In this document: piece by piece, positions 60,905-64,000 of the stretch
Layout of the letters: each line of letters begins with the position of its first letter
Position numbering within the stretch: position 1 is the first letter of the stretch
The notes under the pieces: model-generated
What the model saw: only the letters and a program-made list of their open reading frames with translations
What the model was told of the DNA's origin: nothing
Database searches by the model: none
Source: Petrolisthes cinctipes
Lineage: Eukaryota; Arthropoda; Malacostraca; Decapoda; Porcellanidae
Direction of reading: 5' to 3'
Length of the DNA: 64,000 bases
NCBI GenBank assembly: GCA_033782935.1
Contig: JAWQEG010000516.1
Coordinates: 1,488,001-1,552,000, forward strand
Position numbers and translations under genes: made by a program

Positions 60905-62665
60905 AAAATATAGGCTCAAAACATGCTAAAAATCGATATTTTAGTTGTCCAAAGTCGATATGTGCATGCATCTTCTATACCCGTTTATATCTCAAATTCA
61001 GGCTCAAAACGCCCCAAAATTAGATATTTTGGGGTCCCAGAAGCGATCTGTACATGCCTACTCATTGTTAGAGCATTTTCAAATACAGTCGCAAAAAAAA
61101 AAATGAAGAAAATCGGTATTTTGGGTGCCCAAAGTCAATATGTGTATACATCTTCTGTACCCGTTTATATCCCAAATTCAGGCTCAAAACACCGGAAAAT
61201 TCGATATTTTTGGGTTCCAGAAGCGATCTGTACATGCCTACTCCGGGTTAGAGTATTTTTTAAAAACAGGCCCAAAACATGAAGAAAATCGATATTTTAC
61301 TTGCCCAATGTCAATATGTGTATGTGTCTTCTGTAACCGTTTATATCCCAAATTTAGGCTCGAAACATCCGAAAATTCGATATTTTTTTGTCCCAGAAGC
61401 GATCTGTACATGCCTACTCAGTGCTAGAATATTTTTAACATATAGTCCCAAAACATGCTAAAAATCGATATTTTAGGTGCCCGAAGTCGATATGTGCATG
61501 CATCTTCTGTATCCGTTCATATCTCAAATTCAGGCTCAAAACACCCGAAAATTCGATATTTTTGGGTCCGAAAAGCAATCTGTACATGTCTACTCCTTGC
61601 TAGAATGTTTTCAAGATACAGATCAAAAACATGCTCAAAATCGATATTTTAGGTGCAAAAAGTCGATATGTGAATGCATCTTCTGTACCCGTTAATATCT
61701 TAAATTCAGGCTCAAAACACCCGAAAATTCGATATTTATGGGTCCCTGAAGCGATCTGTACTTGCCTACTCAGTGCTAGAATGTTTTCAAATTATAGGCT
61801 CAAAACATGCTAAAAATTGATATTTTAGGTGTCCAAAGTCGATATGTCATTGCATCTTCTGTACCCGTTTATATCTCAAATTCTGGCTCAAAACCCCCGA
61901 AAAATCGATATTTTTGGGTCCGAAAAGCAATCTCTACATGGCTACTCCGTGTTAGTGTATTTTCAAAATACAGGCCCAAAACATGCTAAAAATCAATGTG
62001 TTAGGTGCCCAAAGTCGATATGTGCATGCATCTTCTGTACCCGTTTATATCTCAAATTCAGGCTCAAAACACCCGAAAATTCGATATTTTGGGTTTTTGA
62101 AGCTATCTGTACGTGCATACTCCGTGTTAGGTGTTTTTAAAATACAGGCCCAAAACATGCTGAAAATCGATATTTTAGGTGCAAAAAGACAATATGTGTA
62201 TGCATCCTCTGTACCCGGTTATATCCCAAATTCAGTCTCAAAACAGCCGAAAATTCGATATTTTTGGGTCCCAGAAGCGATCTGTACATGCCTACTCAGT
62301 TCTAGAATATTTTCAAAATATAGGCCAAAACATGCTGAAAATCGATATTTTAGGTGCCCAAAGTCGATATATGCATGCATCCTCTGTACCCGTTTATATC
62401 TCAAATTCAGGATCAAAACACCCGAATATTCGATATTTTTGTGTCCCAGAAGCGATCTGTACATGCCTACTCCGTGTTAGAGTATTTTCAAAGTACAGGC
62501 CAAAAACATGCTGAAAATCGATATTTTGGGTGCCCAAAGTCGATATGTGCAAGCATCTACTGTACCCATTTATATCTCAAATACAGGCTCAAAACACCCG
62601 AATATTCGATATTTTTGTGTCCCAGAAACGATCTGTACATGCCTACTCAGTGCGAGAATGTTTTC
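60905..62665 (+). repeat. Ten-monomer higher-order repeat, right block, copy 1
   Basis: 1761 bp from the AAAATATAGGCTC after the SINE to the equivalent point at the next copy. It contains the full set of ten monomers, including the one at about 61715-61890 that copy 2 lacks. Confidence 0.78.
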
Positions 62666-64000
62666 AAAATATAGGCTCAAAACATGCTAAAAATCGATAT
62701 TTTAGTTGTCCAAAGTCGATATGTGCATGCATCTTCTATACCCGTTTATATCTCAAATTCAGGCTCAAAACGCCCCAAAATTAGATATTTTTGGGTCCCT
62801 GAAGCGATCTGTACATGCCTACTCCGTGTTAGAGCATTTTCAAATACAGTCGCAAAAAAAAAATGAAGAAAATCGGTATTTTGGGTGCCCAAAGTCAATA
62901 TGTGTATACATCTTCTGTACCCGTTTATATCCCAAATTCAGGCTCAAAACACCGGAAAATTCGATATTTGTGGGTTCCAGAAGCGATCTGTACATGCCTA
63001 CTCCGGGTTAGAGTATTTTTTAAAAACAGGCCCAAAACATGAAGAAAATCGATATTTTACTTGCCCAATGTCAATATGTGTATGTGTCTTCTGTACCCGT
63101 TTATATCCCAAATTTAGGCTCGAAACATCCGAAAATTCGATATTTTTTTGTCCCAGAAGCAATCTGTACATGCCTACTCAGTGCTAGAATATTTTTAACA
63201 TATAGTCCAAAAACATGCTAAAAATCGATATTTTAGGTGCCCGAAGTCGATATGTGCATGCATCTTCTGTATCCGTTCATATCTCAAATTCAGGCTCAAA
63301 ACACCCGAAAATTCGATATTTTTGGGTCCGAAAAGCAATCTGTACATGTCTACTCCTTGCTAGAATGTTTTCAAGATACAGATCAAAAACATGCTCAAAA
63401 TCGATATTTTAGGTGCAAAAAGTCGATATGTGAATGCATCTTCTGTACCCGTTAATATCTTAAATTCAGGCTCAAAACCCCCGAAAAATCGATATTTTTG
63501 GGTCCCAAAAGCAATCTCTACATGGCTACTCCGTGTTAGTGTATTTTCAAAATACAGGCCCAAAACATGCTAAAAATCAATGTGTTAGGTGCCCAAAGTC
63601 GATATGTGCATGCATCTTCTGTACCCGTTTATATCTCAAATTCAGGCTCAAAACACCCAAAAATTCGATATTTTGGGTTTTTGAAGCTATCTGTACGTGC
63701 ATACTCCGTGTTAGGTGTTTTTAAAATACAGGCCCAAAACATGCTGAAAATCGATATTTTAGGTGCAAAAAGACAATATGTGTATGCATCCTCTGTACCC
63801 GGTTATATCCCAAATTCAGTCTCAAAACAGCCGAAAATTCGATATTTTTGGTTCCCAGAAGCGATCTGTACATGCCTACTCAGTTCTAGAATATTTTCAA
63901 AATATAGGCCAAAACATGCTGAAAATCGATAATTTAGGTGCCCAAAGTCGATATATGCATGCATCCTCTGTACCCGTTTATATCTCAAATTCAGGTTCAT
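62666..64000 (+). repeat. Ten-monomer higher-order repeat, right block, copy 2 (partial, one monomer deleted)
   Basis: Matches copy 1 with few substitutions and lacks one monomer near 63470. It continues beyond the window. Confidence 0.76.

Larger units (their letters stand above)
60902..64000 (+). repeat. 176-bp satellite, right-hand block with a 1760-bp duplication
   Basis: About 17.5 monomers running off the window end. The sequence from 60905 repeats from 62666 at offset 1761, then 1760 once an A-run near 61086 is one base shorter at 62849. After about 63470 the offset becomes 1584, so the second copy lacks one 176-bp monomer. Private variants such as TTAGTTGTCC, ATGAAGAAAATCGG and ATGTGTTAGGTG are shared. 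They differ from those of the P unit, so this ten-monomer repeat arose independently. Confidence 0.85.

Overview
The window is eukaryotic, non-genic, tandemly repeated DNA. About 54 of the 64 kb is one AT-rich satellite with a 176-bp monomer, all in the same orientation. It is interrupted by two tRNA-derived SINEs and by one full-length, envelope-bearing Ty3/gypsy (errantivirus-like) LTR retrotransposon. There is no host gene, rRNA, functional tRNA or CRISPR. The SINE heads, the retrotransposon class and its baculovirus-F-like envelope suggest an invertebrate, probably an arthropod. A decapod crustacean is my guess, but the sequence alone does not prove it. A long, locally homogenised satellite with higher-order repeats would fit pericentromeric or other heterochromatin (inference).

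Layout. 1-47445: satellite. Within it, 1-11614 is dominated by a 6.18-kb segmental tandem duplication; 11.6-22 kb is a mosaic of shorter block copies; 22-45 kb is a very homogeneous higher-order array built from a 1761-bp ten-monomer unit (P) and a 4238-bp 24-monomer unit (Q), with derived 3001-bp and 2470-bp units. 47446-57160: a tRNA-headed, poly(A)-tailed SINE on the minus strand, split by the retrotransposon at 47780-57048. 57161-60691: satellite without visible higher-order order. 60692-60901: a second SINE, plus strand. 60902-64000: satellite with another, unrelated ten-monomer (1760-bp) duplication.

The monomer is itself a dimer: two diverged 88-bp halves that align without gaps (60 of 88 positions in my hand-built consensus). 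The repeat hierarchy is therefore 88 -> 176 -> about 1.76/3.0/4.2/6.2 kb.

The retrotransposon lies on the minus strand: 5' LTR (56326-57048), a leucine-tRNA primer-binding site, a leader with a splice donor, gag, pol, a splice acceptor, env, 3' LTR (47780-48502). Its LTRs look identical, a 4-bp TGGA target duplication is present, and gag and pol are intact with all catalytic residues. Env is broken by one stop and one frameshift. Gag and pol share one reading frame and are separated by a single UGA, which suggests stop-codon readthrough. The insertion order is readable: satellite, then SINE, then retrotransposon. The same monomer continues on both sides of the 9.7-kb insertion.

The many open frames inside the satellite (up to 166 codons) are by-products of the repeat, not genes.
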